Source: CAVPRW01 sp046727435 [NCBI: bacterium] (GTDB taxonomy: Bacteria > Tectomicrobia > Entotheonellia > J063). Taken from it: 28,866 bases of DNA. This document shows, piece by piece, positions 20,303-28,118 of the stretch. The notes beneath the pieces were generated by a model. That model was not told where the DNA came from and did not search any database. It worked only from the letters and a program-made list of their open reading frames with translations. Positions within the stretch are counted from its first letter, which is position 1. Every line of letters begins with the position of its first letter. The stretch spans positions 1 through 28,866 of the forward strand of contig JBKPCR010000536.1 in the NCBI GenBank assembly GCA_046727435.1, written 5' to 3'. Made by a program: the position numbers and the translations under genes.

Positions 20303-20331
20303 ATTATAGTCATGGTTCTAAACGTTGTCAA
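20303..20331 (-). promoter_or_regulatory. Perfect-consensus sigma-70 promoter of the yceD-rpmF-plsX-fab operon
   Basis: On the minus strand TTGACA (20331-20326) and TATAAT (20308-20303) are separated by exactly 17 bp. Transcription would begin near 20296, about 50 bases before the yceD ATG. Both hexamers match the consensus at all positions, so strong constitutive expression is expected, fitting ribosomal and lipid genes. Confidence 0.85.
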
Positions 20332-20399
20332 GCCATAGCTCGCGTTGGGCTGCCTCGCAGATTTCTTCAACCGACTGGGACTTCCACGCCCCTCTTGTC

Positions 20400-20428
20400 T
20401 TGACACCACAGGCCTAGTTTGTTAAGAA
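20400..20428 (+). promoter_or_regulatory. Candidate promoter for the 95-aa protein and hyuA
   Basis: TTGACA (20400-20405) is followed after 17 bp by TAAGAA (20423-20428), a 3-of-6 match to the -10 box. The start of transcription would lie near 20435, about 90 bases before the gene at 20525. Confidence 0.4.
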
Positions 20429-20524
20429 GAGGCACGTTCTATCCCTGGGACCTTCACGACATATGCAGCCTCGTCTTCACCCAGCGCTCTGGCATCGGCA
20501 GCCGAACTGCAGAGGAGTGCACGT

Positions 20525-20812
20525 ATGCGCTATGAAGTGCAGACATATATGACTCCCCAAGAGGTCATCGAGATGGCGATCTCATTTTTTGGGGTGGATT
20601 TGGACTTAGAGCTGCAAAGCCAGGCCTTTGGTTCACTGCATTTTGTGGGGGGCGGCGGGCATGTGACCCTGACGCTGAAGGATGAAGACCCGGTGTCGGC
20701 AGAGCTTGAAACCCGGGAGTGGGACGCCCAAGTCGAGGAATTCATGGCTCGTATCGCTCGCAAACGTTGGTGGCGGCGACTGTGGAAGGGCGTCAAAGAA
20801 GAGCTGGCATGA
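20525..20812 (+). CDS. Small protein of unknown function with Trp/Arg-rich tail (95 aa)
   Basis: I do not recognise this protein. ATG 20525 has a GAGGAG box 7 bases upstream, a convincing ribosome-binding site. Residues 1-65 look like a small alpha/beta fold (TPQEVIEMAISFFG helix, then strands including LHFVGGGGHVTLTL). Residues about 70-95 form a cationic amphipathic helix, ARIARKRWWRRLWKGVKEEL, with three Trp and many Arg/Lys. Such a tail could bind membranes or nucleic acid. No signal peptide is seen. The gene lies 66 bp upstream of hyuA in the same direction and may be cotranscribed with it. Confidence 0.75.
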   Translation: MRYEVQTYMTPQEVIEMAISFFGVDLDLELQSQAFGSLHFVGGGGHVTLTLKDEDPVSAELETREWDAQVEEFMARIARKRWWRRLWKGVKEELA

Positions 20813-20878
20813 ACTGTTAGAGCCCATCAGGCCATTACAGTGAAGCACTTCCACCGCTTTGCCCCCGGGAGTCCACTC

Positions 20879-22942
20879 ATGGCATCATGTACGCTGGCCA
20901 TTGACGTCGGCGGGACTTTCACTGACGTGACTTTGGCCGACGCAGCGACCGGCAGCATGTGGATCACCAAGACCCCATCGACCCCGCATGACCTTTCTGT
21001 AGGCTTCATGACTGGCATTCAGAAAATCCTGACGCTGGGGCGATCAGGGTCAACGGATATCATGCGCGTCTTTCACGGCATGACTACCGCCACGAATGCC
21101 ATCTTGGAAGGCAAGACGGCGCCGATGGGTCTGGTCACCACCAAAGGATTTAAGTACGTGTTGGAGATCGGGCGTCACGACATCCCGCGCGAGGGGAATC
21201 TGTACGGCTGGATCAAACCCACACGACCAGTGACGCCGGATCGCATCTTCGAGGTGAGTGAGCGCATCGACGTCGCCGGCCAGGTGCTGACGCCCTTCGA
21301 CGAGGACGGCTGCCGGCGGGCAGTGCAACACCTACGGCAGCTAGGCGTGCCGTCGATTGCCGTGGTGTTTCTGCACGCCTATGCCAATCCCCTGCACGAA
21401 CAACGTGCGGCACGGATTATCGCGCAGGAGTATCCCGAGGCGGTGGTTTCCCTGTCGTCGGAAGTGCTGCCGCAATTTCGCGAATTCGAGCGCAGCATGG
21501 CCACGGTCCTCAATGCCGCGGTCATGCCGCATGTAAGCCGCTACCTCAATCTGCTGCGCGGGAAGTTGGATGCGGCACAGATCGGCGCCCCCCTGTTGAT
21601 CATGAAGTCGAACGGCGGCGTCACGAGTGCGGAAACCGCTGCCCGACAGGCCATCCACACCGCCCTCTCCGGCCCCGCCGCCGGGGTGATCGGTGCTGTC
21701 AGCGTGGCTCACTCAGCTGGATTCTCCAACATCATCTCCATCGACGTCGGCGGCACCAGCGCCGATATCTGCCTGGTACGTGACCGCCAACCGGAGATCA
21801 CCAAAGAGGCGAAAATCGGTCCTTTCCCCCTGAAGATTCCTATCATCGATATCAACACTATCGGGGCGGGTGGCGGCAGCATTGCCGAGGTGCTGGCGCC
21901 AGGCCGACTGGAGGTGGGGCCGCGCAGCGCCGGAGCGGAGCCAGGGCCGGCGTGTTACGGACACGGCGGCGAGGAGCCAACGGTGACTGATGCTAACTTG
22001 CTCCTCGGGCGCATTCCCCCATCGTTACTGGGCGGTGAGATTCCGTTGGATCGAGAGGCCGCCCGACAGATAATTCAGAAGCGGATTGCGCAACCCCTTG
22101 GGCTTGGCATCAACGAGGCTGCGGCAGGGATCATCGAGATCATCAACAATAATATGGCTCGCGCCATTCGGACCGTATCCATCGGACGAGGTCATGACCC
22201 ACGCCAGTTTGTGCTGGTAGCCTTTGGCGGAGCTGGACCTTTGCATGCCTGCCGCCTCGCAGAGCTGCTCGACATCCCAGCCATCATCATTCCGCTGACT
22301 CCGGGCGTACTGTCGACGTCTGGCCTACTGAGCACCGATTTGAAGAATGATTATGTGCAGACCTGCTATCAGGAAGGCCCACAGTACGATGTGGCACGGA
22401 TGACCGCGGTCTACGCTGATCTCGAAGCCCAGGGGCTCGCATGGCTACGGTCTGAGCAGGTGCCATCCGAGGCGCAACAACTCAGCTATGCGGCCGACCT
22501 CCGCTACGCGCATCAGAGCTTCGAGCTCACCTGTCCCATGCCTGCTGGACACGTGACACAAACGCTGGTGCAAGAGCTCGTGACGGCATTCCATCGCGAG
22601 CACCGACGGCTCTACTCCTACGACCTCCCAAACGCGCCGGTGGAGCTGGTCAACCTGCGGGTCACCGCGATTGGCTTGTTGCCCAAGCTTCAACCTCAGA
22701 TTGCCAGCACTGCTGCGTCGAGTCTCGAGAGCGCCTTAGCAGAGGTGCGCCAGGTATATTTCGACCAGAGGGAAGGATTTGTCGATACGCCCTGCTATGC
22801 GCGCTCACGGCTAGCGCCGGGGATGACCTTCGAGGGTCCAGCCATCGTCGATCAAGATGATACGACGACGGTGATTTTCCCCGACTTCCACGCCAAAGTG
22901 GACCCCGTGGGCAATCTCATTTTGGCGCATCGGACCCAGTAA
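20879..22942 (+). CDS. hyuA: Hydantoinase/oxoprolinase family protein, HyuA (alpha) subunit
   Basis: HyuA proteins are ASKHA-fold ATPases that, usually with a HyuB partner, hydrolyse cyclic amides such as N-methylhydantoin or 5-oxoproline. The 687 residues show DVGGTFTD (about 9-16), a second phosphate motif IDVGGTSADI, the adenosine motif GAGGGSIA, and the RSAGAEPGPACYG block; the C-terminal domain is complete. ATG 20879 is preferred because a GGGAG box lies 7 bases upstream and it matches the family start; GTG 20840 would add 13 atypical residues. No hyuB follows: the next gene is convergent nfuA. The substrate is unknown. Confidence 0.9.
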   Translation: MASCTLAIDVGGTFTDVTLADAATGSMWITKTPSTPHDLSVGFMTGIQKILTLGRSGSTDIMRVFHGMTTATNAILEGKTAPMGLVTTKGFKYVLEIGRHDIPREGNLYGWIKPTRPVTPDRIFEVSERIDVAGQVLTPFDEDGCRRAVQHLRQLGVPSIAVVFLHAYANPLHEQRAARIIAQEYPEAVVSLSSEVLPQFREFERSMATVLNAAVMPHVSRYLNLLRGKLDAAQIGAPLLIMKSNGGVTSAETAARQAIHTALSGPAAGVIGAVSVAHSAGFSNIISIDVGGTSADICLVRDRQPEITKEAKIGPFPLKIPIIDINTIGAGGGSIAEVLAPGRLEVGPRSAGAEPGPACYGHGGEEPTVTDANLLLGRIPPSLLGGEIPLDREAARQIIQKRIAQPLGLGINEAAAGIIEIINNNMARAIRTVSIGRGHDPRQFVLVAFGGAGPLHACRLAELLDIPAIIIPLTPGVLSTSGLLSTDLKNDYVQTCYQEGPQYDVARMTAVYADLEAQGLAWLRSEQVPSEAQQLSYAADLRYAHQSFELTCPMPAGHVTQTLVQELVTAFHREHRRLYSYDLPNAPVELVNLRVTAIGLLPKLQPQIASTAASSLESALAEVRQVYFDQREGFVDTPCYARSRLAPGMTFEGPAIVDQDDTTTVIFPDFHAKVDPVGNLILAHRTQ

Positions 22943-22998
22943 CCGGGGATCCACACCTCGATGTTCCTGGTCGGACCCCCATGGCAATGTCACGAAGC

Positions 22999-23592
22999 TT
23001 ATGCAAAGGGTGACTCTCCGCCTTTGGCAGGCTGATAGTATGGGTTCGTGCCGCTAGCATGGTCGGTTGAATCGACGACCTGCCGGATGCCAGGGACCTC
23101 TTCCGTAATCAGCGCCTCAATCCCCTGCTTCAGCGTCACATCTGCCATACCACATCCCTGGCACCCCCCGCCGAGGGCGACGTAGGCGATATCTTCTTTG
23201 ACGTCGAGGAGCGTGACGTATCCCCCGTGGTCCGCCACGGCCGGATTGATGTGCTCGTCGAGCAGCTTCTGGATGGCGATGGCCTTGGGGTCAGTCCATT
23301 GTGTCTTCGGATTATGGATCCTGAAACCGCTTTGCTCGGGAGTCTCCACAAAGTCCAAGGTGGCCCCTTGCAGATTGGGCGCGCTCTCGGCGTCGATGAT
23401 TACCCGGAAGCCGCCAGCATCGATCACGACATCATCAGCCGCTTGCTCGTCCTCACGCACGAAGCCGAGCTTATACTGAAATCCGCCGGGCCGCTGTCCG
23501 GCAATCGCCAGACGTAACGCGAGCCCCTGGCGCTCCTCATCCGCCAGGAGATGGGTAATATATTGTCCTGCGGCTTCGGTAATATTGATCAT
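22999..23592 (-). CDS. nfuA: NfuA-type Fe-S cluster carrier
   Basis: NfuA proteins carry [4Fe-4S] clusters to client enzymes. The 197 residues have an N-terminal A-type (HesB-like) domain lacking its cysteines (residues 1-95) and a C-terminal NifU domain (about 105-175) with the cluster-binding C144-x-x-C147 in GGGCQGCGMADVTLKQGIE. It ends with a tail containing NPYYQPAKG, similar to other NfuA proteins. ATG 23592 is fixed by an AAGGAGAG box; longer readings to 23664 overlap the upstream gene. It lies 37 bp after the ATP-grasp gene and is the last gene of the minus-strand cluster that includes a Rieske protein, a possible client. Confidence 0.92.
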   Translation of the reverse strand: MINITEAAGQYITHLLADEERQGLALRLAIAGQRPGGFQYKLGFVREDEQAADDVVIDAGGFRVIIDAESAPNLQGATLDFVETPEQSGFRIHNPKTQWTDPKAIAIQKLLDEHINPAVADHGGYVTLLDVKEDIAYVALGGGCQGCGMADVTLKQGIEALITEEVPGIRQVVDSTDHASGTNPYYQPAKGGESPFA

Positions 23593-23629
23593 GTGTCTCT
23601 CCTTGACAAAAATTATGCTGTTTCTACGC

Positions 23630-24943
23630 TCAGTGCTCCAATAGGGGCAGCCTGTCAGCCCCAAGTGTCGCCGGGCTCACATGTTCCACCTGGGCAGGAC
23701 GAGCCTCGGTAGGTGTGATCACGAATGTCAGCCGTCGATGCGCTTCGCGAAGCGCCAACTCGACGCCTGCGGGGGTTGAGTCGCGGGCGAAAATGAAGCC
23801 CAGATACCGCGATCCCTCTGGGAGAGGGACGACCTCTTGTCCGAGTGGGATGGTGATTCTGATATCCTCAATGCCTCCGACCTGCTTGGCATTCTCCTGG
23901 CCCGTCACCTGCCTTATGATACCAGCTTTTGGGATAGGAATCATCATGACGCCAGCCGCAGGCCTCTCGCGCTCAAAGATCTCCGTCTCAAGGCCGAGAG
24001 CATGTCGGAGAAGCAGTTCCTCTAGCGACAGCTCGTCACCAAAGTGCAGGGTACGGGAGCAGAGACCACCGATGGAGCGCGGGGCGATCTCCAGGGGCCA
24101 TGGGCCGTGCTCATTTACCCGCAGCTCCGCATGAACCGGGCCGTGTTGAAGCCCAAGAGCGGAAGCGACCTCGGCCGTGCACGAGGCGATCTGGTCCTGA
24201 ACCGCTGCGGATAAACGAGACGGCGTAACGTAGATCGTCTCCTCAAAGAACGGACCATCCAGCGGATCTGGTTTATCGAAGAGGGCTAACACGCGCAGCT
24301 GACCATGCGTCAGGAGTCCTTCCAAGGCGACTTCAGACCCAGGGATAAAGCGCTCGACGAGGATCTCTTGCGCTGATCGACGCCGGGAGACGGCGACGTC
24401 CGGCCGCTGCAGGATGGCCATCAGTCGATGGCAGGCGGCCGCAAACTGGCCGGGATCATCGACGCGGATGACGCCACGACTGGCCGATAAGGACAGCGGC
24501 TTGATGACACAGGGATACTCGACGCGGCGGGCCATCGCGACTGGGTCATCGTCGATGGGAAAACGCCAGAAGCGGGGGCAAGGGATGCCAGTTTCGGACA
24601 GGATCTGCCGCATCCGGTACTTATTGCGAGCGGCCGCCACCGCTTCGACCGGGTTATGCGGCAACCCCAGCGCTGACGAGGCCATCGCGGCCAGGATCAC
24701 GCCGTCGTCATCGGCCGCCACGACGCCACCGATGGGATGAGCCTTGGCGAACTCGACGATGGTGCGGGTGGCTTCCTCGGGCGCCGCGAAGTCGAGGATG
24801 AGATGGCCGGCAGGATTGACCGCAGCCAGAGCCTGGGAACGCTCGGAGCCAACTGTCACCGGGATGTCCAGACGTCTCGCGGCATCAAGAAAGGCTTGAG
24901 CGCGATACGTCGTGGTAGTCATCAAAAGCAGCAGACGCTGCAT
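23630..24943 (-). CDS. ATP-grasp domain ligase (amino-acid ligase type)
   Basis: ATP-grasp enzymes join a carboxylate, through an acyl-phosphate, to an amine or thiol. In the 437 residues, the preATP-grasp domain is 1-105. The ATP-binding half includes K107, K148 (CVIKPLSLSASRG) and the FIPGSEVALEGLL strand (199-211). The metal-binding residues appear as E272 (PVHAELRVNE) and E285/R289 (LEIAPRSIGG), the pattern of L-amino-acid ligases and carnosine-synthase relatives. Residues 330-415 form a LAL-like C-terminal domain. ATG 24943 has an AAGGAA box about 10 bases upstream. It follows the Rieske gene after only 13 bp, so the two are surely cotranscribed. Its substrates cannot be told from sequence. 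Confidence 0.82.
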   Translation of the reverse strand: MQRLLLLMTTTTYRAQAFLDAARRLDIPVTVGSERSQALAAVNPAGHLILDFAAPEEATRTIVEFAKAHPIGGVVAADDDGVILAAMASSALGLPHNPVEAVAAARNKYRMRQILSETGIPCPRFWRFPIDDDPVAMARRVEYPCVIKPLSLSASRGVIRVDDPGQFAAACHRLMAILQRPDVAVSRRRSAQEILVERFIPGSEVALEGLLTHGQLRVLALFDKPDPLDGPFFEETIYVTPSRLSAAVQDQIASCTAEVASALGLQHGPVHAELRVNEHGPWPLEIAPRSIGGLCSRTLHFGDELSLEELLLRHALGLETEIFERERPAAGVMMIPIPKAGIIRQVTGQENAKQVGGIEDIRITIPLGQEVVPLPEGSRYLGFIFARDSTPAGVELALREAHRRLTFVITPTEARPAQVEHVSPATLGADRLPLLEH

Positions 24944-24956
24944 GGCATGATTTCCT

Positions 24957-26750
24957 TCACGATATTTCCTGGTAGAGTGCCTCGCCCCGATGCAGACGCA
25001 GGGCGATGTGGTACGTCTGCCCCACGGCGCGGGGCGTTGGCGCGTGCGCGGCCAGATACCGGGCCATGCCGATCAGCACATGGCGTCCGGCGTCGGTGCC
25101 ACGGCGCGCCTGGTACTGCTTGAACGCTGCATCGGCGATCTGGAATGCATGAAAGCCCGCATCCTCACGCAACATTGCATGGCCGAGGGTTGCCATCATC
25201 CCACGAGGATCGGCCCTGTCAGCCAGGTAGTTCGATACGAGCTGCGCGACCTCTTCGACTTGTTGCTGCACGTTCATGCGTTTCAGCACTTCAGCGCGGA
25301 CTTCTTCGCCATTGACAGTCGTGCGCCCAGCCTCTGGAATATGTTGCGCTGGCATGTTCAGGAATCGATCCAGGTAGATGCTCATGGCGGTATCGAACAC
25401 CCCCCGCACCAGCTCGATCGATGGCACACGCTGCAGGGCCTGATGCAGGGCATTGGCGGCGGTCAGTGTGTTGTGCACGGTCTCCCAGTCGCCGAACTCA
25501 TTCGATGTATGAAAACGTGCCATGCGCACAAACGCGGCATGCGCCACGGCTGACCCCAAAGCCTCCGGCGACGCGCCCGCCCGTATCGCATCTTTGATGG
25601 CTTCCAGAATAGCCACCGGATCATCCCCGAGGATCGCCTCGACTAGCGCCTCTTCGCCCTGCCATGTGCCAGGGTTAGCCCTGCCCTGTGCATAGAGCGC
25701 CGGGAGTTCTTCGCGAGCAGCCCACACGAACGAGGCAAGATCGATGGGATGGCGCCAGGAATTGAGCTCCTGGCTGCGTCGAGCTGTGGCCATACCATGC
25801 ACCAGGCTCGTCAACACCTGTCCTGCATGCTCCCAGCCGATATGATCGAGCAGTTCAAAAGCCTTATTGGCAAAGTCCACCACGTGCCCGCCGTCCAGGT
25901 AGAGGTGGTCGGTCGCGGCCGCAAAGATCATCTCGGCGATGGTCCTCGCCGGCAGCCCAAGGTCGATCGCCGTGCACAGGCAACGCTCCCCGCCCTCAGC
26001 GTTGCGTACATCGATGAAGTGCCGAAACCACTGCTTGAAGACCTCGGGACGCGTTTCGCCAGTCGGCAGCGGCGCAACCAGGAAGCGCGGTGGCTGACCG
26101 GAGCATTCGCGGGCGATATGCAGCAGGCCGTGATATAAGGCGCGCGGCCGGTCTTCATCCGCGAGATGCGGCAGCATATTGGCGACGCAGGTCAAGATGC
26201 TCATGGCCGGCCCCCAGCCCTCGGCCGAGTATGCCATGCCAAAGTGCGTGCCGATCTGGAGCGCAACGCGGTGATCGGCACCTGCCGCCTGCAAACCGAG
26301 CACGGACTTCGCAATGACCAGGCGAATGGTGTGCTCCAGTCCCTCGCGCAGGCGGGTGGACCAGTGCTGAATGGGATCGCGCGGCGGCGGTGAGGGATTT
26401 ACCCAGATCTCGCCGTCAACGATACTGACGGGAAAGGCGCGCACGTCATCGGCGAAGGGGTCAAAAGTCCCGCCGCTCGCCAGGTCGAAGCGGGCATGGT
26501 GCCAGTGGCAGGTGAGAATGCCGTCTTTGACCGTCCCTCGATCCAGAGGGAATCCCATATGAGGACAGCGGTTATCGACGGCATAGACGTGACCATCGTG
26601 GTAATAGACGGCAATGACATGGCCGCCGCCGGTTACTACCATACAGCCGCGTTGCTTGAGCTCATTCAGGGGCCCAACTTTGATGAGATCTTCACCGACT
26701 GCAGCCGTCCCCGAGAATCTCCTGGCGTCGAGCTTCCCGTCCATGCTCAT
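24957..26750 (-). CDS. Rieske [2Fe-2S] protein with large His-rich helical C-terminal domain
   Basis: Residues 20-120 are a complete Rieske domain of the ferredoxin type: C62-P-H64 and C81-H-W-H84 ligate a [2Fe-2S] cluster. The remaining ~470 residues are mainly helical and not a ring-hydroxylase catalytic domain. They hold many histidines in conserved-looking settings: GTHFG (167-171), YHGLLH (206-211), DHLYLDGGH (281-289), RFHTSNE (412-418) and GFHAFQIADAAFKQY (532-546). This suggests a cofactor or metal site, possibly of an oxygenase; I do not assign it a family. ATG 26750 has a GAGAGGAG box 7 bases upstream. It leads the tight pair with the ATP-grasp gene. No signal peptide, so probably cytoplasmic. 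Confidence 0.82.
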   Translation of the reverse strand: MSMDGKLDARRFSGTAAVGEDLIKVGPLNELKQRGCMVVTGGGHVIAVYYHDGHVYAVDNRCPHMGFPLDRGTVKDGILTCHWHHARFDLASGGTFDPFADDVRAFPVSIVDGEIWVNPSPPPRDPIQHWSTRLREGLEHTIRLVIAKSVLGLQAAGADHRVALQIGTHFGMAYSAEGWGPAMSILTCVANMLPHLADEDRPRALYHGLLHIARECSGQPPRFLVAPLPTGETRPEVFKQWFRHFIDVRNAEGGERCLCTAIDLGLPARTIAEMIFAAATDHLYLDGGHVVDFANKAFELLDHIGWEHAGQVLTSLVHGMATARRSQELNSWRHPIDLASFVWAAREELPALYAQGRANPGTWQGEEALVEAILGDDPVAILEAIKDAIRAGASPEALGSAVAHAAFVRMARFHTSNEFGDWETVHNTLTAANALHQALQRVPSIELVRGVFDTAMSIYLDRFLNMPAQHIPEAGRTTVNGEEVRAEVLKRMNVQQQVEEVAQLVSNYLADRADPRGMMATLGHAMLREDAGFHAFQIADAAFKQYQARRGTDAGRHVLIGMARYLAAHAPTPRAVGQTYHIALRLHRGEALYQEIS

Positions 26751-26874
26751 GGCGTTGCTCCTCTCTCTTCAGGGAGAGCCACGTTCCGGTTTTCCCAATC
26801 GCCGACTGCTTGACACCTTTCTGTTCTGCTCCAAATAGCCCTGAAATGCAAGGGGAAATTGCTATGCTGCCGCC

Positions 26875-27975
26875 TCAGTGATGGCAGCCTCGGGCGGGGA
26901 TATCCCAGATAGCTTCGACGACGCCGCGGCGTACAGCGATGTACTGATCCCAACGATTGACCATGATATCCTGCTGGCCGCTGTAGAGAAGGAACCGATC
27001 GCCCACCTTGAGCGGTGTGGTGCCATCGGTGCGCAGCACGATCTGTTCGGGATGCAGCGCCTCAACGCTGACGCCAGGCATCCCCTCGACCTCAGGGAGC
27101 ACTCCTCCCGGCGATCCCAACGCCCTCACGCCTACGTCACCGATGACGACCCCAGCACGCGGCGTACTGATGATTGTCCCCAGGATTTTGGCAGCGATCT
27201 GGAACTCGCGCATATAATCATACGAATGCGACATCAATGCATAGGTGCCGCCTTCCACCTCAGTCACCCCTGGGATGTCTCTGGCCACGTCGTAGGTCCA
27301 TGATTCACCGGTGGACACAACCTCCACCGGAATGCCAGCGGCTTCGATAGCATCCTTCACATCGAGGCACATCTGAATGAAGCGTCGGCCCTCGATCAGG
27401 CGCGTTTCCTTATTGGGTCGTCCCGGGACGGTCTGATGGCTCATCACCCCCTTGAAGGCGATGCCTGGAAGGGTGGTGGCCAGCTTGGCGAGATTCACTC
27501 CCTGAGCAATCTGCCGTATCCCGGCGCGGTGCATCGAGGTATCGACTTCGATGACCACGCCAATGGTGACACCATGCGCCTGGGCTACCTCTGAGAGCTC
27601 TTGCAGATTGCGTGGATCATCGATGGCGACTCTGAGATCGGCATGCTTGGCCAGGGCGCAAAGACGCTCGATCTTGTCGCGAGCGACCACCTGATTGGCG
27701 ATGAAGATGTCGTTAATGCCGCCTTCCACCATCACCTCCGCCTCGGCCACCTTGGCAGCGCACACCCCACCCACGGTGCCCCCGGCGCGCATCTGCATAT
27801 GGGCCAGGATTGGGCTTTTGAGATTTTTGATATGCGCTCGCATCTTACATGGGCGATTACGGTAGGAGTCAGCGATCAGTCGAAAGTTGTCCTCAAGAGC
27901 GTCCAGATCGATCAGCAGGCACGGGGTGTCGAGGTCCTTGATGTGGGTTCCAGGTAAGGGGCGATAATGATCCAT
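26875..27975 (-). CDS. DSD1/D-threonine aldolase-like PLP enzyme, first copy
   Basis: Alanine racemase-fold PLP enzyme (366 residues). Family members cleave D-3-hydroxy amino acids or dehydrate D-serine. The PLP lysine is K50 in MRAHIKNLKSP. Other visible elements are ARDKIERL, the VIEVDTSMHRAG barrel strand (about 142-153), and the C-terminal domain ending WDIPARGCHH. The family's C-terminal metal site, usually H-x-C within a PNHVCPTVN-like stretch, reads SGQQDIMVN here, so the histidine is replaced. The enzyme may therefore be metal-free with altered chemistry, perhaps a racemase or epimerase. ATG 27975 has an AAGGAGA box 6 bases upstream. It lies 124 bp upstream of the Rieske gene. Confidence 0.83.
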   Translation of the reverse strand: MDHYRPLPGTHIKDLDTPCLLIDLDALEDNFRLIADSYRNRPCKMRAHIKNLKSPILAHMQMRAGGTVGGVCAAKVAEAEVMVEGGINDIFIANQVVARDKIERLCALAKHADLRVAIDDPRNLQELSEVAQAHGVTIGVVIEVDTSMHRAGIRQIAQGVNLAKLATTLPGIAFKGVMSHQTVPGRPNKETRLIEGRRFIQMCLDVKDAIEAAGIPVEVVSTGESWTYDVARDIPGVTEVEGGTYALMSHSYDYMREFQIAAKILGTIISTPRAGVVIGDVGVRALGSPGGVLPEVEGMPGVSVEALHPEQIVLRTDGTTPLKVGDRFLLYSGQQDIMVNRWDQYIAVRRGVVEAIWDIPARGCHH

Positions 27976-28000
27976 CGGCAGTCTCCTTCAAGAGAAGGCA

Positions 28001-28113
28001 TTCAGAACTGAGAGCTGAAACCACAAATGTACACAGATGAACACGGATAATTTGTGTGGGCCCGTATCCACCCGCGGTTGCCCCCCAGTCCTCAGCACTC
28101 ATCACTCAGCACT
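28001..28113. repeat. Intergenic repeat-like cluster between the two DSD1-like genes
   Basis: The 143-bp gap holds several short structured elements. TTCAG/CTGAA (28001-28019) and CCACAAAT with ATTTGTGTGG (28021-28059) form inverted repeats. The latter encloses CACAGATGAACACGGAT, a motif I recall as a dispersed intergenic repeat in several environmental phyla. Two copies of CTCAGCACT stand at 28091-28099 and 28105-28113. They may be mobile-repeat remnants or act as a transcript-stabilising hairpin. Confidence 0.45.
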
Positions 28114-28118
28114 ATCTT

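Noticed and set aside
20840-20878. GTG 20840 as the hyuA start
   Set aside because: It lacks a ribosome-binding site and adds 13 residues not typical of HyuA; ATG 20879 has GGGAG at good spacing.
26809-26840. Plus-strand TTGACA before the DSD1-like gene as a promoter
   Set aside because: It points away from the Rieske gene and into the antisense strand of the DSD1-like gene, with no plus-strand gene to serve.
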